A stretch of DNA of 54,350 bases from positions 1 through 54,350 of the forward strand of contig CADCAG010000014.1 in the NCBI GenBank assembly GCA_902799355.1. The letters run 5' to 3'. The stretch comes from an uncultured Bacteroidales bacterium (lineage in GTDB: Bacteria; Bacteroidota; Bacteroidia; Bacteroidales; Bacteroidaceae). Position numbers and translations under genes: made by a program. The notes under the pieces were generated by a model, which was not told the DNA's origin, made no database searches, and saw nothing but the letters and a program-made list of their open reading frames with translations. This document shows positions 1-7,584 of this stretch, one piece after another. How positions within the stretch are numbered: position 1 is the first letter of the stretch; every line of letters starts with the position of its first letter.

Positions 1-359
1 ATAAAACTCAGACTAAAAGGAATGAGTCCAGTACAGTACCGGACTCAATTCCATATGGGCAATAGTGTTTAATCTGTCCAAACTTTGGGGTTCACTTCAC
101 ATTGTGTAAAATAGCACTAAGTGCCACAAGGGACAGTGACATACTGAGCTGTAATGTCAGATGGCTAAAGTCTGATGACAGAAAAATGCCTGAAAGTTTG
201 GAATTGTCAAAACAAGTAAAAATTGGGGTTGGTTCCAAGTGATCCAATCAATCAAAGGGACAGATACCCTCTGATTGCAAAGACTCTAATTGAAGTGTCC
301 CTTTGATACTCGGAGCTAAAGGAGGAAGCGGTTCGCGTGTGCGGGATGGGCGTTCCTGG
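1..359. other. Intergenic DNA, no gene recognised
   Basis: No reading frame here looks like a real protein. A short imperfect hairpin lies near 20-54 (GAGTCC paired with GGACTC). The first bases could belong to a gene ending outside the window, but nothing recognisable can be read. Together with the repeat regions to its right this makes about 1.3 kb before the first supported gene. Confidence 0.5.
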
Positions 360-363
360 CGAC

Positions 364-570
364 GGGAATAGCTATAATACAGCGACGGGAACAGCTGATA
401 CGGCGATGGGAACAGCTGATATGCGAAAAAGTGGTAGGACTTTCTGAAAAGTCGTACCACTTTTTGGTGGGAACAGCTAATACGCACAAAATTCTCTAGA
501 GAATTTTGCGTGTATACAGCTAACTCGTCTCTGGCTACAGCTGTCTCATGACTGGGACAAGCTAATACGC
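364..570. repeat. Degenerate tandem array with interleaved hairpins
   Basis: Five copies of a motif close to GGGAACAGCTRATACGC start near 364, 387, 408, 469 and 554. The first three are 21-23 bp apart. Between the third and fifth copies lie two strong hairpins: 426-465 (18-bp arms, one mismatch, 4-nt loop) and a perfect 22-bp palindrome at 487-508 centred on TCTAGA. The short minus-strand frame across this array only translates the repeat and is not taken as a gene. Confidence 0.6.
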
Positions 571-604
571 AGAGGTATCAGTCTGTCTTTGGCGTATAGA
601 TAAT

Positions 605-932
605 GTACGTGCGCATGGGCGCGTCGCGCGCGAGAGGTTTTCAAAAAATACCTTTCACCTTCACCAATATTAGCGCAAATGCCCTGTATAAAGGCATTTC
701 GGCCAATTCGCATCCCGAATTTGCTTTCACATCGCTTTCACATCGCTTTCACACCGCTTTCACATCGAGTGGGGGAGGTTGGCTGAAGGTTCTGTGAAAG
801 CGATGTGAAACGTTGGCAGCCCTCCGCGCCCGCAGGAAATGCCCGCGAACCCCTATTTACAGGGACTTTCAGCACTGAGTGTGAAAGTGAAAGCAATTTT
901 TTGAAAACCACACAGCGTGCGCATGCGCGTAC
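605..932. repeat. MITE-like element with long imperfect terminal inverted repeats
   Basis: Both ends carry GTAC and a GTGCGCATG-type GC-rich block (605-625 and 912-932). Further in comes a perfect 13-bp inverted pair, GGTTTTCAAAAAA at 636-648 against its complement at 897-909, and then CTTTCAC-rich stretches on both sides. The order of blocks is the same from each end, so roughly 55 bp at each end form an imperfect terminal inverted repeat. No transposase is encoded. The body holds the 11-bp CTTTCAC repeats listed separately. Confidence 0.55.
723..766. repeat. 11-bp tandem repeat, four units
   Basis: Four head-to-tail copies of GCTTTCACATC (third copy ends ACC) at 723-766. An inverted two-unit version of the same word follows at 794-811 (GTGAAAGC then GATGTGAAAC). 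It sits inside the MITE-like element and is not coding. Confidence 0.7.
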
Positions 933-1287
933 CTTATTTATACCGACTGCGAATAGATTAGATATCCTGTCCCAGTAGCATCCGAAAGTACAAAAGATTA
1001 TTTACACTTCCAAATTTTATGTTAAGTTTCTGGTCAGCTACGATATGCCAAGACAGTCACTGGATATAATCTTTTCGACTCGATGATGATTATAATACTA
1101 ATTTTATGGAAAGACCATTATGTTAGGGCTGTCACCTGACAAGTTACAGAAAAAACTCCAATTCACATTTTATTGTGAATTTGTTTGGTTGTTTCAGAAC
1201 TTTTACCTATCTCTGCAGCGAAATCACAATATAGTGTGAAAATAATAAAAGGTAAGGGAAAATGTACGTCATTTCAGAAAAAAGTAT
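933..1287. other. Intergenic DNA upstream of the first channel gene
   Basis: No coding frame is recognised. The only structure seen is a weak hairpin near 1161-1178 (TTCACA paired with TGTGAA). The stretch ends in the -7 element of the mscS-like gene. Confidence 0.5.
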
Positions 1288-1295
1288 TATCTTTG
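1288..1295 (+). promoter_or_regulatory. -7 element (TATCTTTG) for the first mscS-like gene
   Basis: TATCTTTG matches the Bacteroidota -7 consensus TAnnTTTG and lies 22 bp before the ATG at 1318. No good TTG is seen at the usual -33 spacing, so only the -7 box is claimed. Confidence 0.55.
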
Positions 1296-1317
1296 CGGCA
1301 AGAAGTCTATAGAAACT

Positions 1318-3078
1318 ATGAAATACTCCTATCGATTGATGCTGCTTTTTGTTGTGCTGATGGTGGGGCTGTCAGTACAAGCACAGGAACCGCAGGGGGC
1401 TGTTGACTCGGCATCTGCGGCGAAAGACACGCTGGTGCAGTCTTTACTGAACAAGGTACAGGAACTGGAGATGCAGCGTATACTGATGCGCGAACAGTTG
1501 GAGAAGAGTGGGGAGGCGGTGCGAAACGACTCCCTGCGTCTGGCACGTCGTAAGTCGCGTATCGATTCGTTGCGTAGCATTACGCCTGGTGCCCCGTTGA
1601 TTGTTGAGGGCGACACCTTATTTATATTATATAACCGTCGTGGAGGAGTCACTCCTGAGTCTCGTGTAGAGGATATCCGTGAGAAAATCATGGATATAGG
1701 TACGAGTTTGACGTTCTTTACCGACTCCATCTATATCTTTGAGGCTGACTTTACCACGGATATCATGGCTGGCGACGAGCTGCTGATGAGCATTACGGAC
1801 TATGATGGTCTGTGGCAAAACGAGACGCGTCAGGAGCTGGCAGCAAAATATAGCAAGATTATCGAGGCAAAGATACAACAGTTGCATGCTAAATATGGTC
1901 TGCAACGGAAACTGATGGGTGTGCTCTATGTGGCCGGCTCGATGCTGGTATTGGGCTTGCTCATCTGGGCAACTAACTTCGGTTATCGTCGTTGGCGCTA
2001 TCGCCTGCTCCGTAAGCTGTTACGCCGTACGCGTCCGCTGGCCATCAAAGACTATGAGGTGCTGAACCTGCATCGTCAGGGCATCCTCTTCCTGACGGGT
2101 TTCAACATCGTACGCTACCTGATCATCTTCCTGCTGCTGTTCATCTTCGTACCGATGTTCTTTGCGGCATTCCCTGAGACGAAGTCGTTCACCTATACCA
2201 TCTTCGGCTATGTGTGGAATCCTTTTGTGGGTATCCTGAAGTCTGTACTGGGCTTCCTGCCGAAGTTCTTCCAGATTGTCGTGATCATTGTCTGCTTCCG
2301 CTATCTGGTGATAGGTCTGCACTACCTGATGAACGAGATAGGTTCTGGACGCCTGAAGATCAATGGCTTTTATGCCGACTGGGCGCAACCTACCTACCTG
2401 ATTCTGCGTGTGCTGTGCTACTCGTTTATGATTGTCATGATATGGCCGCTGCTGCCCAGCAGTGACTCGCAGGTGTTCCAGGGGGTATCCGTCTTCATTG
2501 GTATTATCGTGTCGTTAGGCTCTTCATCGATTATTGGCAACGTGATGGCTGGCATGGTGATGACCTATATGCGTCCGTTCCATGTGGGCGACTTCATCAA
2601 GTATGGCGATACTGAGGGCTTTGTCATCGAGAAGACGGTGCTGGTGACGCGCATCCGCACCCGTAAGAACGATGTCATCACCATTCCCAACGCCAATCTG
2701 ATGACATCGCAGACGACCAACTACACCTTCTCGGCACAGAACTACGGTGTCATCGTGCATACGAAGGTGACCATCGGCTACGACATGCAGTGGCAGGTGA
2801 TTCGCGACCTGCTGCTGGCTGCTGCCGCCAAGACGTCGCATCTGCAGAAGAAGCCGGAGCCCTTTGTACGTGTTACGGCACTGGATGACTTCTATGTGGA
2901 ATATGAGATAAATGCCTATACCCGCAAGTCGGAACTGCTGGGTGACATCTATTCAGAGCTGCACCAAAACATCCTCGACTCGTTCCATAGCAACGGTGTG
3001 GAGATTATGTCACCCCACATCTTTGCTCACCGCAACAACCTGGATGTGCAGATTCCGAAGGGGATGTCTGAGGGCTGA
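1318..3078 (+). CDS. MscS-family mechanosensitive ion channel with large periplasmic N-terminus
   Basis: This 586-residue protein is an inner-membrane small-conductance mechanosensitive channel relative, which would release solutes on osmotic down-shock. A signal peptide (about 1-22, ending VQAQE) is followed by a coiled-coil and charged periplasmic region to about residue 195. Membrane spans lie near 200-218, 262-282, 318-336, 360-378 and 390-412. The last is the MscS pore helix (GSSSIIGNVMAG), followed by the beta domain (RPFHVGDFI, ITIPNANLM) and the alpha/beta C-terminus. It is twice the length of a minimal MscS because of the N-terminal region. A paralogue lies at 4010-5707, with exonuclease III convergent between them, and they share the block IDSLR-TPG-PL-GDTL near residue 80. 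Family membership is clear; the stimulus and the role of the periplasmic part are unknown. Confidence 0.9.
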   Translation: MKYSYRLMLLFVVLMVGLSVQAQEPQGAVDSASAAKDTLVQSLLNKVQELEMQRILMREQLEKSGEAVRNDSLRLARRKSRIDSLRSITPGAPLIVEGDTLFILYNRRGGVTPESRVEDIREKIMDIGTSLTFFTDSIYIFEADFTTDIMAGDELLMSITDYDGLWQNETRQELAAKYSKIIEAKIQQLHAKYGLQRKLMGVLYVAGSMLVLGLLIWATNFGYRRWRYRLLRKLLRRTRPLAIKDYEVLNLHRQGILFLTGFNIVRYLIIFLLLFIFVPMFFAAFPETKSFTYTIFGYVWNPFVGILKSVLGFLPKFFQIVVIIVCFRYLVIGLHYLMNEIGSGRLKINGFYADWAQPTYLILRVLCYSFMIVMIWPLLPSSDSQVFQGVSVFIGIIVSLGSSSIIGNVMAGMVMTYMRPFHVGDFIKYGDTEGFVIEKTVLVTRIRTRKNDVITIPNANLMTSQTTNYTFSAQNYGVIVHTKVTIGYDMQWQVIRDLLLAAAAKTSHLQKKPEPFVRVTALDDFYVEYEINAYTRKSELLGDIYSELHQNILDSFHSNGVEIMSPHIFAHRNNLDVQIPKGMSEG

Positions 3079-3094
3079 TGTGTGATGTCTGAGG

Positions 3095-3847
3095 TTAGAG
3101 GGTTAGCTCTAGCGTTACGGGACAGTGGTCGCTGCCGTAGACATCGGTTAGTATCTGCGCATCGGCAATGCTGGTGCGCAGTCTTTCGCTGGTGACGAAG
3201 TAGTCGATGCGCCATCCAGCATTCTTCTGACGGGCCTGGAAGCGGTACGACCACCACGAGTAGGTGACCTGCTCGGGATATAAGGTGCGGAAGGTATCGA
3301 TGAAACCACAGGCCAGCAGGTCGCTGAACTTCTCGCGCTCCTCATCGGTGAAGCCGGCATTCATGCGGTTGGTCTTCGGGTTCTTCAGGTCTATCTCCTG
3401 GTGAGCCACATTCAGGTCGCCACAGAGAATGACGGGTTTCTTCTGGTCCAGGCGCTTCAGGTAGCTGCGGAAGGCATCCTCCCACGACATGCGGTACTCC
3501 AGACGCTTCAAGCCGTCCTGTGAGTTGGGCGTATAGCAGCAGACCAGATAGAACTGCTCCATCTCCAGCGTGATGACGCGACCCTCGTGGTCGTGCACAT
3601 CAATGCCGATGCCATACTCCACATTCAGCGGCTCGTGCTTGGTGAAGATAGCGGTGCCTGAATAGCCTTTCTTCTCTGCATAGTTCCAATATGAGCGGTA
3701 ACCCTCAAACTGCAGGTCGAGCTGTCCCTCCTGCATCTTGGTCTCCTGCAGGCAGAAGAAGTCAGCATCCAACTCTCTGAAGATATCGCTGAAGCCCTTG
3801 CCCTCGCAAGCCCTCAGTCCGTTTACGTTCCATGATACCAGTTTCAT
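3095..3847 (-). CDS. xth: Exodeoxyribonuclease III (AP endonuclease)
   Basis: This 250-residue Mg-dependent nuclease of the exonuclease/endonuclease/phosphatase fold would cleave at abasic sites and trim 3' ends in base-excision repair. The N-terminus reads [13 protein letters not shown]. The metal-binding Glu is in LQETKM, the catalytic block is GDLNVAH, and the C-terminal GSDHCP carries the Asp-His pair. I start at the ATG at 3847 because the protein then begins directly at the conserved [10 protein letters not shown] strand; the frame runs 16 codons further upstream but is not family-like. It has its own promoter at 3893-3923, so the leader is about 40 nt. It converges on the upstream mscS-like gene with a 16-bp gap and no visible terminator. 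The length is normal for the family. Confidence 0.95.
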   Translation of the reverse strand: MKLVSWNVNGLRACEGKGFSDIFRELDADFFCLQETKMQEGQLDLQFEGYRSYWNYAEKKGYSGTAIFTKHEPLNVEYGIGIDVHDHEGRVITLEMEQFYLVCCYTPNSQDGLKRLEYRMSWEDAFRSYLKRLDQKKPVILCGDLNVAHQEIDLKNPKTNRMNAGFTDEEREKFSDLLACGFIDTFRTLYPEQVTYSWWSYRFQARQKNAGWRIDYFVTSERLRTSIADAQILTDVYGSDHCPVTLELTL

Positions 3848-3892
3848 CATCTCTATTTCTAGGGTGATACTTGTTACATATGAAGATTTTTG

Positions 3893-3923
3893 CAAAGTTA
3901 GTGATTATTTTGTTACCTTGCAA
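3893..3923 (-). promoter_or_regulatory. Promoter of xth
   Basis: Read on the minus strand: TTG (3923-3921), 20 bp, TAACTTTG (3900-3893), an exact match to the Bacteroidota vegetative promoter. It is divergent from, and closely packed against, the promoter of the second mscS-like gene. Confidence 0.8.
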
Positions 3924-3954
3924 GTTAATATGTGGAAAAATGTCTCCTTTATAT

Positions 3955-3985
3955 TTGTTCATGTCTGAGATAATAGCTATCTTTG
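3955..3985 (+). promoter_or_regulatory. Promoter of the second mscS-like gene
   Basis: TTG at 3955-3957, 20 bp, TATCTTTG at 3978-3985. The start codon is at 4010, giving a leader of roughly 20 nt. Confidence 0.8.
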
Positions 3986-4009
3986 CACACCACAATATTG
4001 CGATAACCT

Positions 4010-5707
4010 ATGAATCGGATACTCTCGATACTATTGATGCTATGCTGGGTGCTGACGGGTAGTGCCCAGGAGCAGGACTCCGTACAACAGCGTATGGACT
4101 CACTGCAGCGTGAGTTGCATGAGATGAAAATGAAGGAAATGGTATTGCGGAATGCACTGGATGAGAGTGGACGCGGTGCCAGGGAGGACTCGCTGCGCAA
4201 GGTAGAACAGAAACAACGTATCGACTCGCTCCGTAAGGTGACGCCAGGCGTGCCACTGGTTATTGATGGTGACACCTTATTAATAATATATACCAGTCTT
4301 GGTGGCGATGACCCTGCCCACCGTGTGGAGTCGGTAGCCCGCAAGGTGACACAGATTGGTAAGAGTCTGAAGCTGACGACAGACTCCATGCACATCTTTG
4401 TCAGCGAGTATACGGACGACGTGATGTGTGGTGAGGTGGTTATCGTCAGGGTCAGCGACCTGGATGGCTTGTGGAACGGCATGTCGCGCCGTGATCTGGC
4501 TGAGGAGTATCTGAGAATACTGTCGGTGGAGATAGAGCGGCTGCATGCCGACTATGGTCTGAAAGCCAAACTGACTGGGCTGGGGTGGGCCGTCTTCCTG
4601 ATTGTCGTTCAGGTGGTGTTCTTCATGCTGACAGCCCGTTTCATCCGCTACCTGCGCCGAAAGATTGCCGAGGGTGTGAATGGGCGCATGAAACCACTGG
4701 TCATCAAAGGCTATGAGTTGATGAATGTTCCTCAGCAGAAGCGCATCCTGTTGGTGCTGACGCGTGTGCTGCAGATATTCCTCGTGCTGTTGCAGCTGTT
4801 TATCTCGCTGCCTCTGCTGTTCAGCATCTTCCCTGAGACGGAGAAGTTTACGTGGAACATGATCAACTATGTGTGGAGTCCGCTGCGCGACATGGTGGTA
4901 TCTATTGTCCGCTACTTCCCTAATCTGGTGAAGATATTCGTCATCATCTATGTGGTGCGCTGGGTGCTGAAGGGCTTGCACCATATCTCCGACGAGATTG
5001 CTGTGGGGCACCTGAAGATAGACCGTTTCTATCAAGACTGGGCACAGCCGACATACCACATTATCCGCATCTTTGTCATTGCCTTCACGCTGGTTGTCAT
5101 CTGGCCGTTGCTGCCGGGTTCGGAGTCGGGCATCTTCAAGGGCGTCAGCATCTTTGTCGCCGCCCTGTTCTCGTTAGGCTCTACCACCACCATCGGCAAC
5201 TTGATAAGTGGTATCATCATAACGTATATGCGTCCGTTCCTGGTGGGTGACTTTGTGCGTATAGGAGAACAGGAAGGCGAGGTCATAGAGAAGAACGCCT
5301 TTATCACCCGACTAAGGGACATCAAGGGCAATCTGGTGACGGTGCCCAACAACTCCATCCTGTCGCAGCAAACCGTGAACTATACGGCTGCGGCACGTGA
5401 CGGAAAGGGTAGCATCGTACACTCGACGTTTACCTTTACCTATCATGTGCCTCGCGAAACGGTGGAGGCATACCTGTTGGAAGGTGCTGCCCGCTGCCAG
5501 TTGCTGGAAAAGAATCCGAAACCTTTCGTGCTGTATACGGCTTTGGAAGATTTCTATACGCAATATGAGATTAACGGCTATACCAAGGAGACGGCCCGTC
5601 TGTTTGCGGTCTACTCTGAACTGCATCGTCACATCATCGATGTGTTCCACGAGCATAACCTCGACCCGACATCATCGCACTTCATCAAGGTGCAGGAGGT
5701 GAAATAA
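4010..5707 (+). CDS. MscS-family mechanosensitive ion channel, paralogue
   Basis: This 565-residue protein has the same plan as the product of 1318-3078. A short signal peptide (NRILSILLMLCWVLTGSAQ) leads into a coiled-coil periplasmic part containing the shared IDSLR-VTPG-PL-DGDTL block. Membrane spans start near residue 190 and end with the pore helix (LGSTTTIGNLISG). The MscS beta domain follows (RPFLVGDFVRIGEQEG, VTVPNNSIL). The two proteins align along their whole length but differ at many positions, so this is an old duplication. Its own promoter lies at 3955-3985 and a hairpin follows the stop. It probably acts as an osmotic-shock channel in the inner membrane; how the paralogues divide the work is unknown. 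Confidence 0.9.
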   Translation: MNRILSILLMLCWVLTGSAQEQDSVQQRMDSLQRELHEMKMKEMVLRNALDESGRGAREDSLRKVEQKQRIDSLRKVTPGVPLVIDGDTLLIIYTSLGGDDPAHRVESVARKVTQIGKSLKLTTDSMHIFVSEYTDDVMCGEVVIVRVSDLDGLWNGMSRRDLAEEYLRILSVEIERLHADYGLKAKLTGLGWAVFLIVVQVVFFMLTARFIRYLRRKIAEGVNGRMKPLVIKGYELMNVPQQKRILLVLTRVLQIFLVLLQLFISLPLLFSIFPETEKFTWNMINYVWSPLRDMVVSIVRYFPNLVKIFVIIYVVRWVLKGLHHISDEIAVGHLKIDRFYQDWAQPTYHIIRIFVIAFTLVVIWPLLPGSESGIFKGVSIFVAALFSLGSTTTIGNLISGIIITYMRPFLVGDFVRIGEQEGEVIEKNAFITRLRDIKGNLVTVPNNSILSQQTVNYTAAARDGKGSIVHSTFTFTYHVPRETVEAYLLEGAARCQLLEKNPKPFVLYTALEDFYTQYEINGYTKETARLFAVYSELHRHIIDVFHEHNLDPTSSHFIKVQEVK

Positions 5708-5710
5708 ACT

Positions 5711-5734
5711 AAAGAAACCCGACGTCTGTCGGGC
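5711..5734 (-). terminator. Rho-independent terminator of tRNA-fMet (shared)
   Basis: Stem CCCGAC/GTCGGG (5718-5733) with a 4-nt loop. Read on the minus strand it is followed by TTTCTTT, so it terminates the initiator tRNA. It also lies 10 bp after the mscS-like stop and may serve that gene weakly on the plus strand. Confidence 0.75.
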
Positions 5735-5741
5735 TTCGTTG

Positions 5742-5814
5742 TTGCGGAGGCAGGATTCGAACGTGCGACCTCCAGGTTATGAGCCTGGCGAGCTACCAAC
5801 TGCTCCACTCCGCG
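5742..5814 (-). tRNA. Initiator tRNA-fMet (CAU)
   Basis: The 73-nt cloverleaf read on the minus strand has anticodon loop CTCATAA. The acceptor pairs G2-C71 through G7-C66, while position 1 is C and position 72 is A. This unpaired C1xA72 is the hallmark of bacterial initiator tRNA. The stem bases next to the anticodon loop are A29-G30-G31 with C39-C40-U41, not the usual three G-C pairs. CCA is not encoded. The promoter is at 5912-5942 and the terminator follows directly. Confidence 0.92.
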
Positions 5815-5852
5815 ATGTTAGGGTGGCAAAATCAGTGCAAACCGAACGCAGA

Positions 5853-5906
5853 GAGCTTGCTCTTTGCTGAGGCGAAGCCTGATTTCGCAGGGCTTTTCTC
5901 GAAAAG
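5853..5906. repeat. String of short palindromes in the tRNA-fMet leader
   Basis: Consecutive small hairpins with 2-4 nt loops: AGAGC-tt-GCTCT, AGGC-gaa-GCCT and GCTTTT-ctc-GAAAAGC. They lie in the predicted leader of about 90 nt between the promoter and the tRNA 5' end. GAGCTTGCTC recurs at 27838 and 54049. Confidence 0.5.
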
Positions 5907-5911
5907 CGCTG

Positions 5912-5942
5912 CAAAGGTACAACTATTTTTTGGATTATGCAA
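5912..5942 (-). promoter_or_regulatory. Promoter of tRNA-fMet
   Basis: Minus strand: TTG (5942-5940), 20 bp, TACCTTTG (5919-5912). The 14 bp around the -7 box (AGTTGTACCTTTGC) are identical to the tRNA-Lys promoter at 28030. Confidence 0.8.
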
Positions 5943-6000
5943 ATATTTTGCGGAAAAATCGCAAAAAATAGGTATTCGTACACTTTTACGTCCGATTTAT

Positions 6001-6031
6001 TTGGCTATTTCAGAACAATTCTTTAATTTTG
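6001..6031 (+). promoter_or_regulatory. Promoter of the tetR-fabG operon
   Basis: TTG at 6001-6003, 20 bp, TAATTTTG at 6024-6031. Transcription should start close to 6036-6038, inside the palindrome that follows. Confidence 0.8.
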
Positions 6032-6033
6032 CA

Positions 6034-6051
6034 CACAGTATTCGAACTGTG
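6034..6051. promoter_or_regulatory. Candidate TetR operator
   Basis: CACAGT and ACTGTG form perfect 6-bp arms around a 6-bp centre that overlaps TTCGAA. The palindrome covers the predicted transcription start of the TetR gene, a typical place for an autorepressor site. That the TetR protein binds it is inferred. Confidence 0.5.
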
Positions 6052-6083
6052 CAATTCAAGAAAAGCTTGGGAGGAATAGAACT

Positions 6084-6674
6084 ATGTCCATATCAAAGAC
6101 ACGACAGAAGTTAGTAGATGTAGCCCGTCAGCTGTTTGCTAAGAACGGTATGGAGAGTACGACGATGAATGACATCGCGCAGGCTTCAGGCAAGGGCCGC
6201 CGTACGCTTTACACCTATTTTAAGTCAAAAGATGACATCTACTATGCTGTCATTGAGTCGGAGCTGGAACGTCTCTCCGACCAGTTGGACGAGGTAGCTG
6301 CCAAGCGTATTCCCCCTCAGGAGAAAATCATCGAACTGATCTATATGCACCTGAGCATGATTCGTGAGACGGTAGTGCGTAATGGTAATTTGCGCGCTGA
6401 GTTCTTCCGTAACATCTGGATGGTGGAGAAGGTGCGCAAGAACTTCGACGATGCGGAGATAGAACTGTTCCGAAAGGTGTTCCGTGAAGGTAAGGAAGAT
6501 GGAGAGTTTGACATAGACAATGTGGATCTGGTGGCCGACATCACCCACTATTGTATCAAGGGTCTGGAGGTTCCTTACATCTACGGTCGTATTGCCCACG
6601 GCATGAAAGAGGAGGATACGAAACCCCAGGTGGCCAAGATTGTGTACAGTGCATTGGGAAAGAGAAAACTGTAA
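6084..6674 (+). CDS. TetR/AcrR-family transcriptional regulator
   Basis: This 196-residue DNA-binding regulator has a family-typical N-terminal helix-turn-helix at about residues 8-55 (ARQLFAKNGMESTTMNDIAQ, then GKGRRTLYTYFKSKDDI). The helical C-terminal part would bind a ligand. The start is supported by a purine-rich GGGAGGA stretch about 10 bp upstream, unusual in this window. It has a consensus promoter overlapped by a palindrome, suggesting autorepression. fabG follows after 80 bp with no promoter of its own, so the regulator probably adjusts fatty-acid elongation or another reductase role. The ligand is unknown; acyl-CoA or acyl-ACP is a guess from the neighbour. Confidence 0.9.
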   Translation: MSISKTRQKLVDVARQLFAKNGMESTTMNDIAQASGKGRRTLYTYFKSKDDIYYAVIESELERLSDQLDEVAAKRIPPQEKIIELIYMHLSMIRETVVRNGNLRAEFFRNIWMVEKVRKNFDDAEIELFRKVFREGKEDGEFDIDNVDLVADITHYCIKGLEVPYIYGRIAHGMKEEDTKPQVAKIVYSALGKRKL

Positions 6675-6680
6675 AATTGT

Positions 6681-6728
6681 CGAAACATCGAAGCGTCGAA
6701 ATATCGAAACATCGAAATAACGAATTAT
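6681..6728 (+). repeat. Six phased 8-bp repeats in the tetR-fabG gap
   Basis: Six head-to-tail 8-bp units each beginning CG: CGAAACAT, CGAAGCGT, CGAAATAT, CGAAACAT, CGAAATAA, CGAATTAT. They occupy most of the gap between the tetR stop and the fabG start. Similar 8-bp arrays lie at 29444 and 53138. Confidence 0.75.
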
Positions 6729-6754
6729 AAAAATTAAAACATTAAACAAAAATT

Positions 6755-7492
6755 ATGGGATTATTAGAAGGAAAGACAGCGCTGATTACAGGTGCTGCAC
6801 GTGGTATTGGTAAGGCTATCGCACTGAAGTATGCTTCTGAGGGTTGTAACATTGCATTTACCGATTTGCAGATCAATGAAGAGACCGAGAAGGAGATTGC
6901 CGCTCTGGGTGTTAAGGCTAAGAGCTATGCTTCGAATGCTGCCGACTTTGCACAGACCGAGGAGGTTGTGAAGGCCGTCAAGGAAGAGTTCGGCTCTATC
7001 GATATCCTGGTCAACAATGCCGGTATCACTAAAGATGGTCTGATGCTTCGCATGACCGAGCAGCAGTGGGACGCCGTTATTGCCGTCAACCTGAAGTCAG
7101 CCTTCAACTTTGTTCATGCTTGCGTGCCCATCATGATGCGTCAGCGTGGCGGTTCTATCATTAATATGGCCTCAGTAGTAGGTGTTCACGGTAATGCCGG
7201 TCAGGCTAACTATGCCGCTTCAAAGGCTGGTCTGATTGCTTTGGCTAAGTCTATCGCTCAGGAGATGGGTCCCAAGGGCATCCGTGCCAACGCCATTGCT
7301 CCTGGTTTCATCGAGACAGCCATGACCGCTGCTCTGCCTGAGGAGGTTCGCAAGGAGTGGTGCAACAAGATTCCTCTCCGTCGCGGTGGCCAGGTGGAGG
7401 ACATTGCCAACGTGGCAACCTTCCTGGCATCTGACATGTCTAGCTATGTCAGTGGACAGGTTATTCAGGTCGATGGCGGCATGAATATGTAA
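6755..7492 (+). CDS. fabG: 3-oxoacyl-[acyl-carrier-protein] reductase
   Basis: This 245-residue short-chain dehydrogenase would reduce beta-ketoacyl-ACP with NADPH in cytosolic type II fatty-acid synthesis. The Rossmann glycine motif is TGAARGIGK (residues 12-20) and the NNAG motif is near residue 85. The catalytic Ser lies in INMASVVG and the Tyr-Lys pair in NYAASKAG. IAPGFIETAMT and the C-terminal DGGMNM are typical of FabG. It is second in the operon with the TetR gene and is followed by a strong terminator. Many short-chain dehydrogenases look alike, but this sequence is close to canonical FabG throughout. Confidence 0.92.
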   Translation: MGLLEGKTALITGAARGIGKAIALKYASEGCNIAFTDLQINEETEKEIAALGVKAKSYASNAADFAQTEEVVKAVKEEFGSIDILVNNAGITKDGLMLRMTEQQWDAVIAVNLKSAFNFVHACVPIMMRQRGGSIINMASVVGVHGNAGQANYAASKAGLIALAKSIAQEMGPKGIRANAIAPGFIETAMTAALPEEVRKEWCNKIPLRRGGQVEDIANVATFLASDMSSYVSGQVIQVDGGMNM

Positions 7493-7520
7493 AAAATAAG
7501 CGTTTTTTGACGTATTGACA

Positions 7521-7571
7521 CCTCATTTGTTGCATTGAAAGTTATTTTTCGTGCAACAAGTGAGGTTTTTT
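7521..7571 (+). terminator. Terminator of the tetR-fabG operon
   Basis: A 14-bp stem (CCTCATTTGTTGCA at 7521-7534 with its complement at 7552-7565, one G-T pair), a 17-nt loop and a run of six T. Confidence 0.85.
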
Positions 7572-7584
7572 GACTATAAAATAT

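Noticed and set aside
248-487. Minus-strand frame of 79 codons
   Set aside because: It runs through the tandem array and hairpins; the protein is only the repeat translated (YQLFPSP units).
603-797. Plus-strand frame of 64 codons
   Set aside because: It lies within the MITE-like element, across its terminal repeat and the 11-bp array; no promoter and no protein-like sequence.
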